From: Cloacibacillus sp.
Lineage (GTDB): Bacteria > Synergistota > Synergistia > Synergistales > Synergistaceae
Direction of reading: 5' to 3'
NCBI RefSeq assembly: GCF_020860125.1
Contig: NZ_JAJBUX010000020.1
Coordinates: 1-25,412 of the forward strand
DNA length: 25,412 nt
Position numbers and translations under genes: made by a program. The notes below the pieces were generated by a model. The model did not search any database. It saw only the letters and a list, made by a program, of their open reading frames with translations, and had not been told where the DNA came from. This document shows positions 7,212 through 14,616 of this stretch, piece by piece. Numbering within the stretch: the stretch's first letter is position 1; each line of letters opens with the position of its first letter.

Positions 7212-8615
7212 ATGACATTGACAGGATACTTCTGGTTCATCATGGCGTACATTTTAGTGGTAGTCGGCTATGGCCTCTATATAGCTAAGACACAGGTCAA
7301 GACCAACGAAGAATTTGTTACCTGCGGACGCAGGCTGCCGCTGTGGGTGGTCGTTGGAACCCTGATTGCGACTTGGTACGGCGGCGGCGGTATTACCGGC
7401 ACCGCAAACCTCGTCTACAGCAGGGGGCCGTGGGCGGGGCTGATTTACGAGCTCGCTACGCCGGTAGCGATTATTCTGGTCCTCTTCCTCGCCGGAAAGA
7501 TCAGGGAAAACAGGAATATAACCATTCCGGAGTTATTTAGAGAGAGATACGGCGACTACGCGGCCGTACTGGCGACTATCTTTATAGTCCTTGCCTACAT
7601 AGGGATTTGTTCATACCAGTTTAAGGGCGCGGGATACGTCTTGAACCTAATGACAGGCCTCTCCGTTGAGAGCGGCACCCTTCTGGCCGCGGCGGTAATA
7701 ATCATCCTATCCGTTACCGGAGGACTAACCTCGGTCGCCTATACCGACGCCATCAGCGCCATCTTTATCTTCTGCTCGATGGGGGTCGCGGTGCCGGTCC
7801 TTTTATCTCAGACAGGCGGTTTCTCCGGCCTGATATCCCAGATTCCACCCGACCATCTTTCCATTTCAAGCGGAGATAAATTTATAGACACAATCGGCTA
7901 TGGGGTGGCTACACTGTTCCTGGCCATGGGCGACCAAAACCTCTTTATACGCTTCGCGGCCGCTAAAGATAAGGTAACGGCGACCAGGTCGGCCTTTCTA
8001 TTCATCGTCATCAGCACAATACTTTCCTGCATGACTGTATTCATAGCGATGAACGCGATCCCTTTCCTGCCCGGAATAAAACCGGACACCGCCCTTCTCG
8101 CGGTCTCTATGTACAGAATGCCGTTCTTCCTTGGAGGATGCGTGCTGGCCGCGGCGGTCTCCTTTATGATAACAACGGGGGACTCGTTCCTGCTCTCGGC
8201 GGGAACAAACCTGACACACGACGTTCTGGAACCGTACGTCATGAAAGGGTGTTCCGATGCCCTGAAGCTAAAGACAATAAGAATTCTCATTGTAGTCTGC
8301 GGCATCCTCTCATATGTCCTCATCACCACCTTCAGGGATATACTGGGAATCATCATGTACGCATACACGATTTATGGCGCCGCCATAACCCCGGCGCTTG
8401 TAGCCGCCCTCTGCTGGCCGCGCGTTACAAGACAGGCGGGGCTCGCTTCCATAATAGCCGGAGGCGGCGGGACGTTGGTTTGGGAGCTCCTACTTAAAGA
8501 CAGATTTTTAAACTTGGACAGCACTCTCGTTGCCGTGCCATTTTCCATCATCGTGCTAATCGTCGTCACATTCCTTACACAGCCAAAAGATTCAGAGAGC
8601 ACAGGGGGAAAATAA
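7212..8615 (+). CDS. Sodium:solute symporter (SSS family)
   Basis: Inner-membrane Na+-coupled importer of 467 aa with about 13 hydrophobic segments. Early family features are visible: the cytoplasmic segment after TM1 (KTQVKTNEEFVTCGRRLPLW), then the glycine-rich ATWYGGGGITGTANLVYSRG and TSVAYTDAISAIFIF stretches. SSS members carry proline, pantothenate, sugars, choline-like and other organic solutes. Start: ATG 7212 is 9 nt downstream of GGGGGAGG (7195-7202); the in-frame ATG at 7203 overlaps this site. It stops 1 nt before the amidohydrolase start, so the two are translationally linked. It is the best candidate importer of the methylated substrate; the exact solute is unknown. Confidence 0.9.
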   Translation: MTLTGYFWFIMAYILVVVGYGLYIAKTQVKTNEEFVTCGRRLPLWVVVGTLIATWYGGGGITGTANLVYSRGPWAGLIYELATPVAIILVLFLAGKIRENRNITIPELFRERYGDYAAVLATIFIVLAYIGICSYQFKGAGYVLNLMTGLSVESGTLLAAAVIIILSVTGGLTSVAYTDAISAIFIFCSMGVAVPVLLSQTGGFSGLISQIPPDHLSISSGDKFIDTIGYGVATLFLAMGDQNLFIRFAAAKDKVTATRSAFLFIVISTILSCMTVFIAMNAIPFLPGIKPDTALLAVSMYRMPFFLGGCVLAAAVSFMITTGDSFLLSAGTNLTHDVLEPYVMKGCSDALKLKTIRILIVVCGILSYVLITTFRDILGIIMYAYTIYGAAITPALVAALCWPRVTRQAGLASIIAGGGGTLVWELLLKDRFLNLDSTLVAVPFSIIVLIVVTFLTQPKDSESTGGK

Positions 8616-8616
8616 G

Positions 8617-9867
8617 ATGTTCACTAAAATCAAGTGCGGGAAGTTATACGACGGGGTCACTCCGCGCCTCTGGGAGAATAAGGAAATACTTATCGAAGAC
8701 AATGTGATCAGGGAGGTAGGTTATGGCCTGCCGGAGCCGCAGGGAGTCGAGATCAGGGATCTTTCTGAACTGACCGTCACTCCTGGAATGATTGACGGCC
8801 ATGTACACCCGCAGTTCTTTGATTATCGGGAACTTTACAACGAGTATGTCTGCCTGTCGGATGGATACCGTGCTTTGGCGACGGCCTCCTGCGCTAGAAA
8901 GACCCTCTTGGGAGGTTTCACGACCATACGGTCAATGGGATGGTTCTCCGAGGCATACGAACTTGACGTGAAACGTGCTATTGAAGACGGAAAAATCGAG
9001 GGTTCCAGACTTGTGGTGGGATCGCACTTTCTCTGCACACCAGGAAGCGCGGGAGATTCCAGCCAATCGCTCTCGGCCAACCCATATTTGAGCGACTATC
9101 TCATGAAAATGTGTCCTACCTGCGGCAGCGGCGCTGACTTTTTTACCAATGTGGTGCGGCGGGAGAAAAAGATGGGATGCGATTTTATAAAAATCTTCGG
9201 CTCCGGCGGGTTCGCCACACCTTGCGACGACCCTGAGGATATACAGCTCAACGACAGTGAGTTCAACGCCATCTTCAGTACGGCGAAGGAGCTGCGGATT
9301 CCCGTAACGGCACACGTATACGCCCCGGTTATGATGAAAAAACTCCTGAAATATAACATCTTCTGTATGGAACATGGAGCGCTCATGGACGATGAAACCG
9401 CCCGTATGATAGAGGGAAGCGGAGTCTACCTTGTACCGACCTTTATGCCTTATGAGGACATTGTCAATCCCAACGAAGAGAGCCTCTCTAAAAAGAGTGA
9501 TTTTTTCAGAAGAAAATTGGAAAAATATCAGCGCAGGCTTCAGGAGGGCAGGGAGATAATCATCAACAGCAAAATAAAACTTGGCTATGGGACAGACATA
9601 GTTGACGTCTACAATAACTATGAATCCGGATGGGAATACAACTGCTGGCTAAAAAACGGTGTCGATCCGTTCCGCGCGCTGGAAGCGGCTACCAGTATCA
9701 ACGCCGAAATATGCGGAATAAGCGACAAACTTGGAAACATTACGCCGGGTAAACTGGCCGACATCTCCGGATGGAAAAGAGACCTGCTTAAAGATCCCGA
9801 CGCGTTGAGAGACTGCGCCTTCGTTATGAAAGACGGCGTTGAATATCTTACGGAGAGCAGAGTTTGA
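8617..9867 (+). CDS. Metal-dependent amidohydrolase (imidazolonepropionase / Xaa-Pro dipeptidase-like)
   Basis: Cytoplasmic amidohydrolase-superfamily enzyme of 416 aa. It has a small beta domain at both ends around a TIM barrel. Metal and catalytic residues are in place: H62-x-H64 (GHVHPQ), K192 (FIKIFGSGG, possible carboxylated lysine or equivalent), H233 (TAHVYAP), H253 (CMEHGAL) and D327 (YGTDIVD). The closest style is the imidazolonepropionase-like group, which includes Xaa-Pro and Xaa-Arg dipeptidases and lactam-cleaving enzymes. AGGGGGA at 8603-8609 is the ribosome site. As last gene of the methyltransferase locus it may free a methylated amine from an amide or cyclic precursor, or open the demethylated product. 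That role is inferred from position only. Confidence 0.87.
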   Translation: MFTKIKCGKLYDGVTPRLWENKEILIEDNVIREVGYGLPEPQGVEIRDLSELTVTPGMIDGHVHPQFFDYRELYNEYVCLSDGYRALATASCARKTLLGGFTTIRSMGWFSEAYELDVKRAIEDGKIEGSRLVVGSHFLCTPGSAGDSSQSLSANPYLSDYLMKMCPTCGSGADFFTNVVRREKKMGCDFIKIFGSGGFATPCDDPEDIQLNDSEFNAIFSTAKELRIPVTAHVYAPVMMKKLLKYNIFCMEHGALMDDETARMIEGSGVYLVPTFMPYEDIVNPNEESLSKKSDFFRRKLEKYQRRLQEGREIIINSKIKLGYGTDIVDVYNNYESGWEYNCWLKNGVDPFRALEAATSINAEICGISDKLGNITPGKLADISGWKRDLLKDPDALRDCAFVMKDGVEYLTESRV

Positions 9868-10091
9868 TTAAAAAGGATCGATCCTAATCATAAAATGCGG
9901 AAAGTATCGCCAACCGTTAAGGTACGCTCCACAACCAACGGCAGGCATACTGTCCGCATTTATAAATTAGGCAGGCTGTCACAGACCTTCAGTAATTCCA
10001 CGATGAAGACTATTCGTGGATCGTTTCCTCAATGAAATAGACCCCTGATATTTTTCGCAATCTAATGCACACCGCCCGGCAAAGAATAACC
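9868..10091. other. Structured intergenic region with two hairpins
   Basis: This 224-nt gap lies between convergent genes and has no coding potential I trust. Hairpin A (9893-9961) stacks AAATGCGGA with TCCGCATTT (9953-9961), AGTAT (9903-9907) with ATACT (9947-9951), and CCGTT (9914-9918) with AACGG (9937-9941). Hairpin B pairs TCCACGA (9997-10003) with TCGTGGA (10014-10020). GGCAGGC occurs at 9940-9946 and again at 9970-9976, each followed within 3 nt by CTGTC or TGTC. Neither hairpin has a plus-strand T-tract directly after it. They may still protect the 3' end of the operon mRNA. Confidence 0.5.
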
Positions 10092-10646
10092 TTACCCAGG
10101 ATAATAAATGACCATGCTCAGCCGGCAGATTTCGTTGCCGGTGTTTTTGTAGCTGTGGGGGCCGTCGGATTTGAAGCGCAGGGAGGAGCCGCGTGTGATG
10201 GCGAAGGTCTCCCCGTTGACGGAGACGCTGAGTTCGCCGGAGAAGGCGGTGATGAATTCCTGCGTACCAGCCGGATGCGGTTCAGCCTCCAGGCGGCCGC
10301 CGGGGTCTATTTCGATGTAGAGCATCTCGAAACGACGCGCGGCGTCAAAGGGGAAGACCGGAAAGTCGCGGTAGAGGCCGCCGTCCTCAAGTAAAGGCTC
10401 CACGCGTTTTATGTCGACCACCTCATAATCTTTTTCCGGGCGTGTCATCAGGTCGGTAAACGATATTTTCAGGCCGTTGGCGATCTTCCAGACGGTCGAT
10501 ACGGTGGGGTTGGCCTCTCCGCGTTCTATCTGGCCCAACATACTTTTGCTGACGCCGGAGAGCTTCGCCATCGCCTCCAGGCTCAGCTTCCGCTCCTCGC
10601 GAAACCGCTTTAGGTTGTCGGCGACGACCGAATTGATATTTTCCAT
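10092..10646 (-). CDS. XRE-family regulator with C-terminal cupin domain
   Basis: 184-aa transcription regulator. Residues about 12-66 form an XRE/Cro-type helix-turn-helix (LSLEAMAKLSGVSKSMLGQIERGEANPTVSTVWKIA in pieces: MAKLSGVSKSMLGQIERG). Residues about 105-180 form a small cupin barrel (AEPHPAGTQEFITAFSGELSV, then GPHSYKN), a likely ligand or metal-sensing part. Start: on the minus strand GGAGGT (10654-10659) sits 7 nt before ATG 10646; the longer open frame to 10730 runs through the promoter region and lacks support. It is divergent from a LysE/RhtB exporter, a common pairing in which the XRE-cupin protein controls the exporter gene. The amino acid or other ligand cannot be read. Confidence 0.9.
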   Translation of the reverse strand: MENINSVVADNLKRFREERKLSLEAMAKLSGVSKSMLGQIERGEANPTVSTVWKIANGLKISFTDLMTRPEKDYEVVDIKRVEPLLEDGGLYRDFPVFPFDAARRFEMLYIEIDPGGRLEAEPHPAGTQEFITAFSGELSVSVNGETFAITRGSSLRFKSDGPHSYKNTGNEICRLSMVIYYPG

Positions 10647-10659
10647 TGGAGCTACCTCC

Positions 10660-10767
10660 AGCTTATTGACAATATATCGCACGTTATGTATAGTATATTC
10701 ACCTAAGGACAGTATAACGTCCAATTGCATTCATTATAACATACGAAATAGAGAGGCAGTGACCATT
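10660..10767. promoter_or_regulatory. Divergent promoter/operator region, XRE-cupin and LysE exporter
   Basis: The 100-odd nt between the two divergent starts is AT-rich and includes ACGTTAT (10681-10687) matched by ATAACGT (10714-10720), a perfect 7-bp inverted repeat with 26 nt between arms. A second dyad, GGAC (10707-10710) with GTCC (10719-10722), overlaps the right arm. These are candidate binding sites for the XRE regulator. Promoter hexamers are not clear enough to assign. Confidence 0.4.
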
Positions 10768-11355
10768 ATGAATTTCACGGCGTTTTTCTCATATGTAATC
10801 CTTACCGCCATTACTCCGGGGCCGAACAACATCATGTCGATGTCCAACGCGAGCCGGTATGGTTTCAGAAGGTCCCTGCCCTTTAATTTCGGCGTCTTCG
10901 CGGGCTTTATCGTCGTGATGTCAGTCAGCGCTCTTTTCAGCTCGCTGCTCTATAACGTCATGCCCTCCGTCAAGCTCTTCATGCTCTGCGTCGGCGCGGC
11001 CTACATCTTCTGGCTCGCCTGGACGGTATGGCACGACACGCCGCACGGGGGAGACGATAGACAGGTAAATACCAATACGTTCCTCTCCGGAATGACGCTG
11101 CAGTTCGTCAACGTGAAGGTCATCCTCTACTGTATAACGACGATGTCCTCGTTCATCCTGCCGCATTATCACGGGCTGCCGGTCATCGCGGCCTTCGTCG
11201 TATTCCTCGCCTTCGTCGGCTTCGCCTGCACGCTCTGCTGGGCGGCCTTCGGCGCGCTCTTTGAGATACTTTTCAAAAGATACAGCCGTCCGGTGAATGC
11301 CGTCATGGCGCTGCTGCTCGTCTACTGCGCCGTTTCAATGCTGCTGGAGATTTAA
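10768..11355 (+). CDS. LysE/RhtB-family amino-acid exporter
   Basis: Inner-membrane efflux protein of 195 aa with five to six hydrophobic segments. The family signature AITPGPNN lies near the N-terminus (residues 14-21), and length fits the RhtB group, which exports threonine, homoserine, cysteine derivatives or other amino acids. Start: ATG 10768 (MNFTAFFSYVILTAITPGPNN) aligns with the family start and has GAGAGG at 10751-10756; the open frame extends upstream across the divergent promoter, which I reject. It is paired with a divergent XRE-cupin regulator. The amino acid exported is unknown. Confidence 0.88.
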   Translation: MNFTAFFSYVILTAITPGPNNIMSMSNASRYGFRRSLPFNFGVFAGFIVVMSVSALFSSLLYNVMPSVKLFMLCVGAAYIFWLAWTVWHDTPHGGDDRQVNTNTFLSGMTLQFVNVKVILYCITTMSSFILPHYHGLPVIAAFVVFLAFVGFACTLCWAAFGALFEILFKRYSRPVNAVMALLLVYCAVSMLLEI

Positions 11356-11423
11356 ACGGCTGATTTTTCCACGTCGCCCAAGATAAAACAGAGGCGTTTG
11401 TCCCGCCGTGTAAATAATTTTTA

Positions 11424-11452
11424 TTGACTTTTATATCCCTTAAAGGTATTTT
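11424..11452 (+). promoter_or_regulatory. Promoter of the CsoR-family gene with a possible operator in the spacer
   Basis: TTGACT (11424-11429), a 17-nt spacer and TATTTT (11447-11452) fit a sigma-70 promoter. The spacer holds an imperfect palindrome centred on CCTTAAAGG (11438-11446) with outer half-sites resembling the TAT-CC and GGTAT halves of the downstream ATPase operator. This suggests autoregulation by the metal sensor. Confidence 0.5.
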
Positions 11453-11482
11453 TGAGGAATTATAGAGGGAGGTGGCGTTACC

Positions 11483-11758
11483 ATGAAGGAATGTATGGAG
11501 TCAAAGAATCTGCATCTGCGGCTGAGGAAGGTCGCCGGACAGGTGAACGCCGTCGAACGGATGATCGACGAGGACGTACCCTGTGAGAATGTCCTCATCC
11601 AGATCAACGCGGCGAAGAACGCGCTGCATAAGATCGGGCAGATAGTACTCGAGGGACACCTCAGGCACTGCGTGCGCCGCGGCATAGAGAACGGCGACGC
11701 CGAAAAGACGATCAGCGATTTCATTAAGACCCTCGAACATTTTTCACGCATGTCATAA
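11483..11758 (+). CDS. CsoR/RcnR-family metal-sensing transcriptional repressor
   Basis: 91-aa all-helical repressor (DUF156 fold) that binds DNA as an oligomer and lets go when metal binds. Family core is visible: RLRKVAGQVNAVERMIDED (14-32) and CENVLIQINAAKNAL (34-48). Putative metal ligands are C34, H59 and C63 (CENVL...EGHLRHCV), the Cys-His-Cys set typical of copper-type CsoR rather than the His-rich set of nickel/cobalt RcnR. There is also C4. A GGAGG-type ribosome site lies upstream at about 11468-11472. The next gene is a heavy-metal ATPase whose promoter carries a CsoR-like palindrome, so it very likely represses that pump and possibly itself. The sensed metal is uncertain: ligands say Cu(I), the pump says Zn/Cd. 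Confidence 0.9.
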   Translation: MKECMESKNLHLRLRKVAGQVNAVERMIDEDVPCENVLIQINAAKNALHKIGQIVLEGHLRHCVRRGIENGDAEKTISDFIKTLEHFSRMS

Positions 11759-11776
11759 AAAATCTCCTCCGCTGTC

Positions 11777-11804
11777 TTGACAATCTCTTTTTTTCTGATA
11801 TACA
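11777..11804 (+). promoter_or_regulatory. Extended -10 promoter of the metal ATPase
   Basis: TTGACA (11777-11782), a 16-nt spacer and TATACA (11799-11804), preceded by TG at 11796-11797, form a near-consensus sigma-70 promoter with an extended -10. The -10 lies inside the left arm of the operator palindrome, the right geometry for repression by occlusion. Confidence 0.65.
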
Positions 11805-11835
11805 TATACCTATACGGGTATATGTATATCAGAAA
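11792..11835. promoter_or_regulatory. Large palindromic CsoR-type operator
   Basis: A perfect inverted repeat with 19-bp arms (11792-11810 and 11817-11835) and a TATACG spacer. The core ATACC-TATAC-GGGTAT resembles known CsoR-family operators, which have ATACC and GGGTAT halves around a short GC-containing centre. It covers the -10 and the likely transcription start, and its right arm runs into the AAAGGAG ribosome site (11833-11838). If transcription starts near the spacer, only the right arm is in the mRNA, so it acts as a DNA site rather than an RNA hairpin. Confidence 0.75.
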
Positions 11836-11847
11836 GGAGTTCTTGAT

Positions 11848-13869
11848 ATGAAAGAGCGGCACAAAATAGAGCGGGAAAACAGAGATAACCATGAGCACGG
11901 GCATAGCTGCCGGAACGAACATGAGCATGACCACGGCCATGAAGACGAAGAGATGGGCTGCGGCCACTCTCACGGAGAGGGCGGCGGCGTTAAGGGGACG
12001 CTGATACAGTTATGCGCCGCCTTTGCGATAGCGGCGGCGGCCGCCTTCGCGCCGCTTCCGCAGTATGTCAGAGCCGCGGGGTTCGCCACGGCCTATCTGC
12101 TCGCGGGATGGCGGGTGCTTCTCGCGTCGCTGCGCAATATTTCGCGCGGCAAGATATTTGACGAAAATTTCCTGATGTCCGTCGCCTCGCTGGGAGCCTT
12201 TGCCATCGGAGACATGGCGGAGGCGGTGGCGGTAATGATCTTTTACGGCATCGGCGAGATGCTCCAGGACTCCGCGGTGGCGAAGTCAAAGCGCAGTATC
12301 GAAAGCCTGATGGATCTGCGCAGCGACTACGCCAGCGTACTGCGCGGCGGCCAACTGGTACGGGTCGCTCCAGAGGAGGTCATGGTCGGCGAGACGGTCT
12401 CCGTCCGCCCGGGGGAGAAGATCCCGCTCGACGGCACCGTGGTCTCCGGCACCTCTTTTCTTGACACAAGGGCGCTCACCGGCGAATCGGTTCCCCGCCG
12501 CGCCGCGCCGAACGACGAGGTGCTTTCCGGATCCGTCAGCACCGACGGAGCGCTGGAGATACGCGTGACAAAGCCCTTTTCGGAGTCCGCCGTCTCAAAG
12601 ATTCTGGAGCTGGTGCGCGGCGCGGCGGCCAAAAAGTCCGCAACAGAGAGGTTCATCACAAAGTTCGCGCGCTGGTATACGCCGACCGTCGTCGCCCTCG
12701 CGGTGATGGTGGCGCTGCTGCCGCCGCTCGCGGGCTACGGAAGCTATTCGGTATGGTTCTATAAGGCGCTCTCTTTCCTCATCATCTCGTGCCCCTGCGC
12801 CCTCGTCCTCTCAATCCCGCTCAGCTTTTTCGGCGGCATCGGCGGCGCGGCGAGGAACGGAATTCTCGTAAAGGGAAGCACATATCTTGAGACGATGAGC
12901 AAACTTGGCACTATCGCCTTCGACAAGACGGGAACGCTGACGCGGGGCGTCTTTAAGGTCACTGAGCTGCTGCCGGCCGACGGCGTTTCGCAGGATGAGC
13001 TGCTCCGGTACGCGGCGGCGGCCGAGGCGCAGTCTAATCATCCCATCGCGAAATCTATCATGACGGCCTTCGGCGGCGGGACGCCGGAGAGAGCCGAAGT
13101 GCGGGAGATCGCGGGCATGGGCGTCGAGGCCCGCACCAAAGAGGGCGTCGTCCGCGCCGGAAATGTCAAGCTCATGAAGAGCATCGGCATCGAGGGTCTG
13201 AGGGAATATGCCAAATCGGCGGTCTATGTCGCCCTTGACGGCAAATTTCTCGGCACGCTGCTGGTCGCCGACGAACTCAAGCCGGGAGTGCGCGCGGCAA
13301 TGGACGACCTGCGCGCGGCGGGTGTCTCGCGCCTCGTAATGCTGACGGGCGACAACCTGGCGATCGCGGAGGAGACGGCGGCGGAGGCCGGGATGGACGC
13401 CGTTAGCGTGGAGCTGCTGCCGCAGGATAAGACGGCGGAGCTGGAAAGGTTGATGGCGGGCGAAGAGAATAAGACCGCCTTTGTCGGCGACGGAATCAAC
13501 GACGCGCCGGTCCTCACCCGCGCCGATATCGGCATCGCGATGGGCGGCATCGGCTCGGACGCGGCGATAGAGGCGGCGGACGTGGTGATCATGACTGACG
13601 AGATCGATAAGATTGCGGCGGCCATCAGAATCGCCGTCAAGACGAAGTGGATAGTGTGGGAGAATATCGTGATGGCCCTCGGCTTCAAGATCGCGGTGAT
13701 GCTGCTGGCGGTCTTCGCCGACGCCTCCGTCTGGTTCGCGATCTTCGCCGACGTCGGAGTGGCGCTGCTCGCCGTGGTGAACGCGCTGCGGGCTCTCAAA
13801 GCGCCTGCGGTGCGAAACGGCGGTGAAAGGGAGCGCGAAAAAGGCGCGGAACCCTGCCCCGCGGCATAG
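11848..13869 (+). CDS. P1B-type heavy-metal efflux ATPase (Zn/Cd/Pb type, ZntA/CadA-like)
   Basis: Inner-membrane ATP-driven metal exporter of 673 aa. The N-terminus (15-42) has nine His plus C21 and C38 and replaces the usual CxxC ferredoxin-like metal domain. Core motifs are complete: actuator TGES (211-214), membrane metal site SCPCALVLS with CPC at 315-317, K342 (LVKGS), phosphorylation DKTGTLT with D359, HP (398-399), TGD (500-502) and GDGINDAP (547-554). The last transmembrane helix has D635 (FADVGVALLAVVNAL), matching the conserved Asp of P1B-2 Zn/Cd pumps. CPCALVLSIPLSFFGGIGG also fits the CadA/ZntA branch. It lies downstream of a CsoR-family repressor and a palindromic operator. Substrate by motif: Zn2+, Cd2+ or Pb2+; copper is less likely. 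Confidence 0.93.
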   Translation: MKERHKIERENRDNHEHGHSCRNEHEHDHGHEDEEMGCGHSHGEGGGVKGTLIQLCAAFAIAAAAAFAPLPQYVRAAGFATAYLLAGWRVLLASLRNISRGKIFDENFLMSVASLGAFAIGDMAEAVAVMIFYGIGEMLQDSAVAKSKRSIESLMDLRSDYASVLRGGQLVRVAPEEVMVGETVSVRPGEKIPLDGTVVSGTSFLDTRALTGESVPRRAAPNDEVLSGSVSTDGALEIRVTKPFSESAVSKILELVRGAAAKKSATERFITKFARWYTPTVVALAVMVALLPPLAGYGSYSVWFYKALSFLIISCPCALVLSIPLSFFGGIGGAARNGILVKGSTYLETMSKLGTIAFDKTGTLTRGVFKVTELLPADGVSQDELLRYAAAAEAQSNHPIAKSIMTAFGGGTPERAEVREIAGMGVEARTKEGVVRAGNVKLMKSIGIEGLREYAKSAVYVALDGKFLGTLLVADELKPGVRAAMDDLRAAGVSRLVMLTGDNLAIAEETAAEAGMDAVSVELLPQDKTAELERLMAGEENKTAFVGDGINDAPVLTRADIGIAMGGIGSDAAIEAADVVIMTDEIDKIAAAIRIAVKTKWIVWENIVMALGFKIAVMLLAVFADASVWFAIFADVGVALLAVVNALRALKAPAVRNGGEREREKGAEPCPAA

Positions 13870-13891
13870 GAGGCCGCGCAGCTTAGGTAAG

Positions 13892-13936
13892 AAAAAACAG
13901 GAGGGAGACGCTTGGGCAAAGCCCACCGTCTCTCTC
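13892..13936. terminator. Bidirectional intrinsic terminator between ATPase and isochorismatase-fold genes
   Basis: GAGGGAGACG (13901-13910) pairs with CGTCTCTCTC (13927-13936) with one G-T pair, and an inner GGGC/GCCC stem closes an AAA loop. Read on the minus strand, the hairpin is followed by CTGTTTTTTC, a strong U-tract, so it ends the minus-strand hydrolase transcript. On the plus strand the tail TGATTTTA is weaker but usable for the ATPase. Confidence 0.85.
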
Positions 13937-14004
13937 TGATTTTACCGTAACATCCGGCCCGGCCGCCGGGCGGCTAAGGGCCGGCGCGTACCGACGGCGC
14001 GGCG

Positions 14005-14571
14005 TCAGATAATTTCTATATGGCACATCCGCATCGTCTCCAGCGCTGCCTCATGGCTCGTTCTCGTTACGCCGGCGCAGCAGCGGGGATCGACCTTGAA
14101 CGTCGCCTCGGGAAAGTTCGCCTTGAGCAGAAGCGCGTTGCTGACGACGCAGATGTCGGTACAGAGCCCCACGATATGAAAGGTGATGTCCGCCTCGGAG
14201 AGCGGCTCATGCCGGGACAGCGCCGCGCGGATGATATCGGGAAGCGCGACGCTGCCGAAGGTCGACTTTTCGACGGTGGCGACGCCGCCGCGCGAGGCGC
14301 AGCCGCTGAGTTCGGGGATGATCTCCGCGCCCCATGTTCCCCTGACACAGTGCGGCACGGGGAGATGGCGTCCCTCGTTCGTCTCCATGTAGTCGTCCTC
14401 GTGGGTGTCTTTCGTGAAGAAAAGCCGCTCAGCGCCGTTTTCAGTGATAAACTTGTCCACCGCGGCAACGACATTCGGCACGATGGCGCGCACCATATCG
14501 CCGCCGAGGCTGCCGCTCACAAAGTCGTTCTGCATATCGACGACGACCATCAGTTCAATTTTTTCGCTCAT
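14005..14571 (-). CDS. Isochorismatase-fold cysteine hydrolase (nicotinamidase-like)
   Basis: 188-aa cytoplasmic amide hydrolase. The catalytic triad of the isochorismatase/nicotinamidase fold is present: D12 (VVDMQNDF), K102 (VEKSTFGS) and C141 (GLCTDICVVSNA). A nicotinamidase-type metal site may be formed by D55, H57 and H69 (KDTHEDD...RHLPVPHC). The C-terminus has an odd CC pair (PRCCAGV, 164-165). GGGAGGATAT precedes the start. It follows the QueG-like gene on the same strand (45-nt gap) and is closed by a strong terminator. It may convert nicotinamide to nicotinate, but other amides are served by this fold, so I give no gene symbol. Confidence 0.88.
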   Translation of the reverse strand: MSEKIELMVVVDMQNDFVSGSLGGDMVRAIVPNVVAAVDKFITENGAERLFFTKDTHEDDYMETNEGRHLPVPHCVRGTWGAEIIPELSGCASRGGVATVEKSTFGSVALPDIIRAALSRHEPLSEADITFHIVGLCTDICVVSNALLLKANFPEATFKVDPRCCAGVTRTSHEAALETMRMCHIEII

Positions 14572-14616
14572 TCATATCCTCCCTTTCGGCGAACGCAGCC
14601 GCCGTTTTTTAGAACA

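Noticed and set aside
9893..9961. Integron attC site
   Set aside because: Size and bulged-hairpin shape are similar, but the required RYYYAAC and GTTRRRY core ends are not present at the tips.
10065..10394. Plus-strand open frame opposite the cupin domain
   Set aside because: It is the reverse complement of a well-supported XRE-cupin gene; its composition reflects codon bias of the real gene.
12811..13926. 371-codon minus-strand open frame opposite the metal ATPase
   Set aside because: Long only because of high GC. It is rich in R, H and D, typical of a shadow frame, and the ATPase on the other strand has every family motif.
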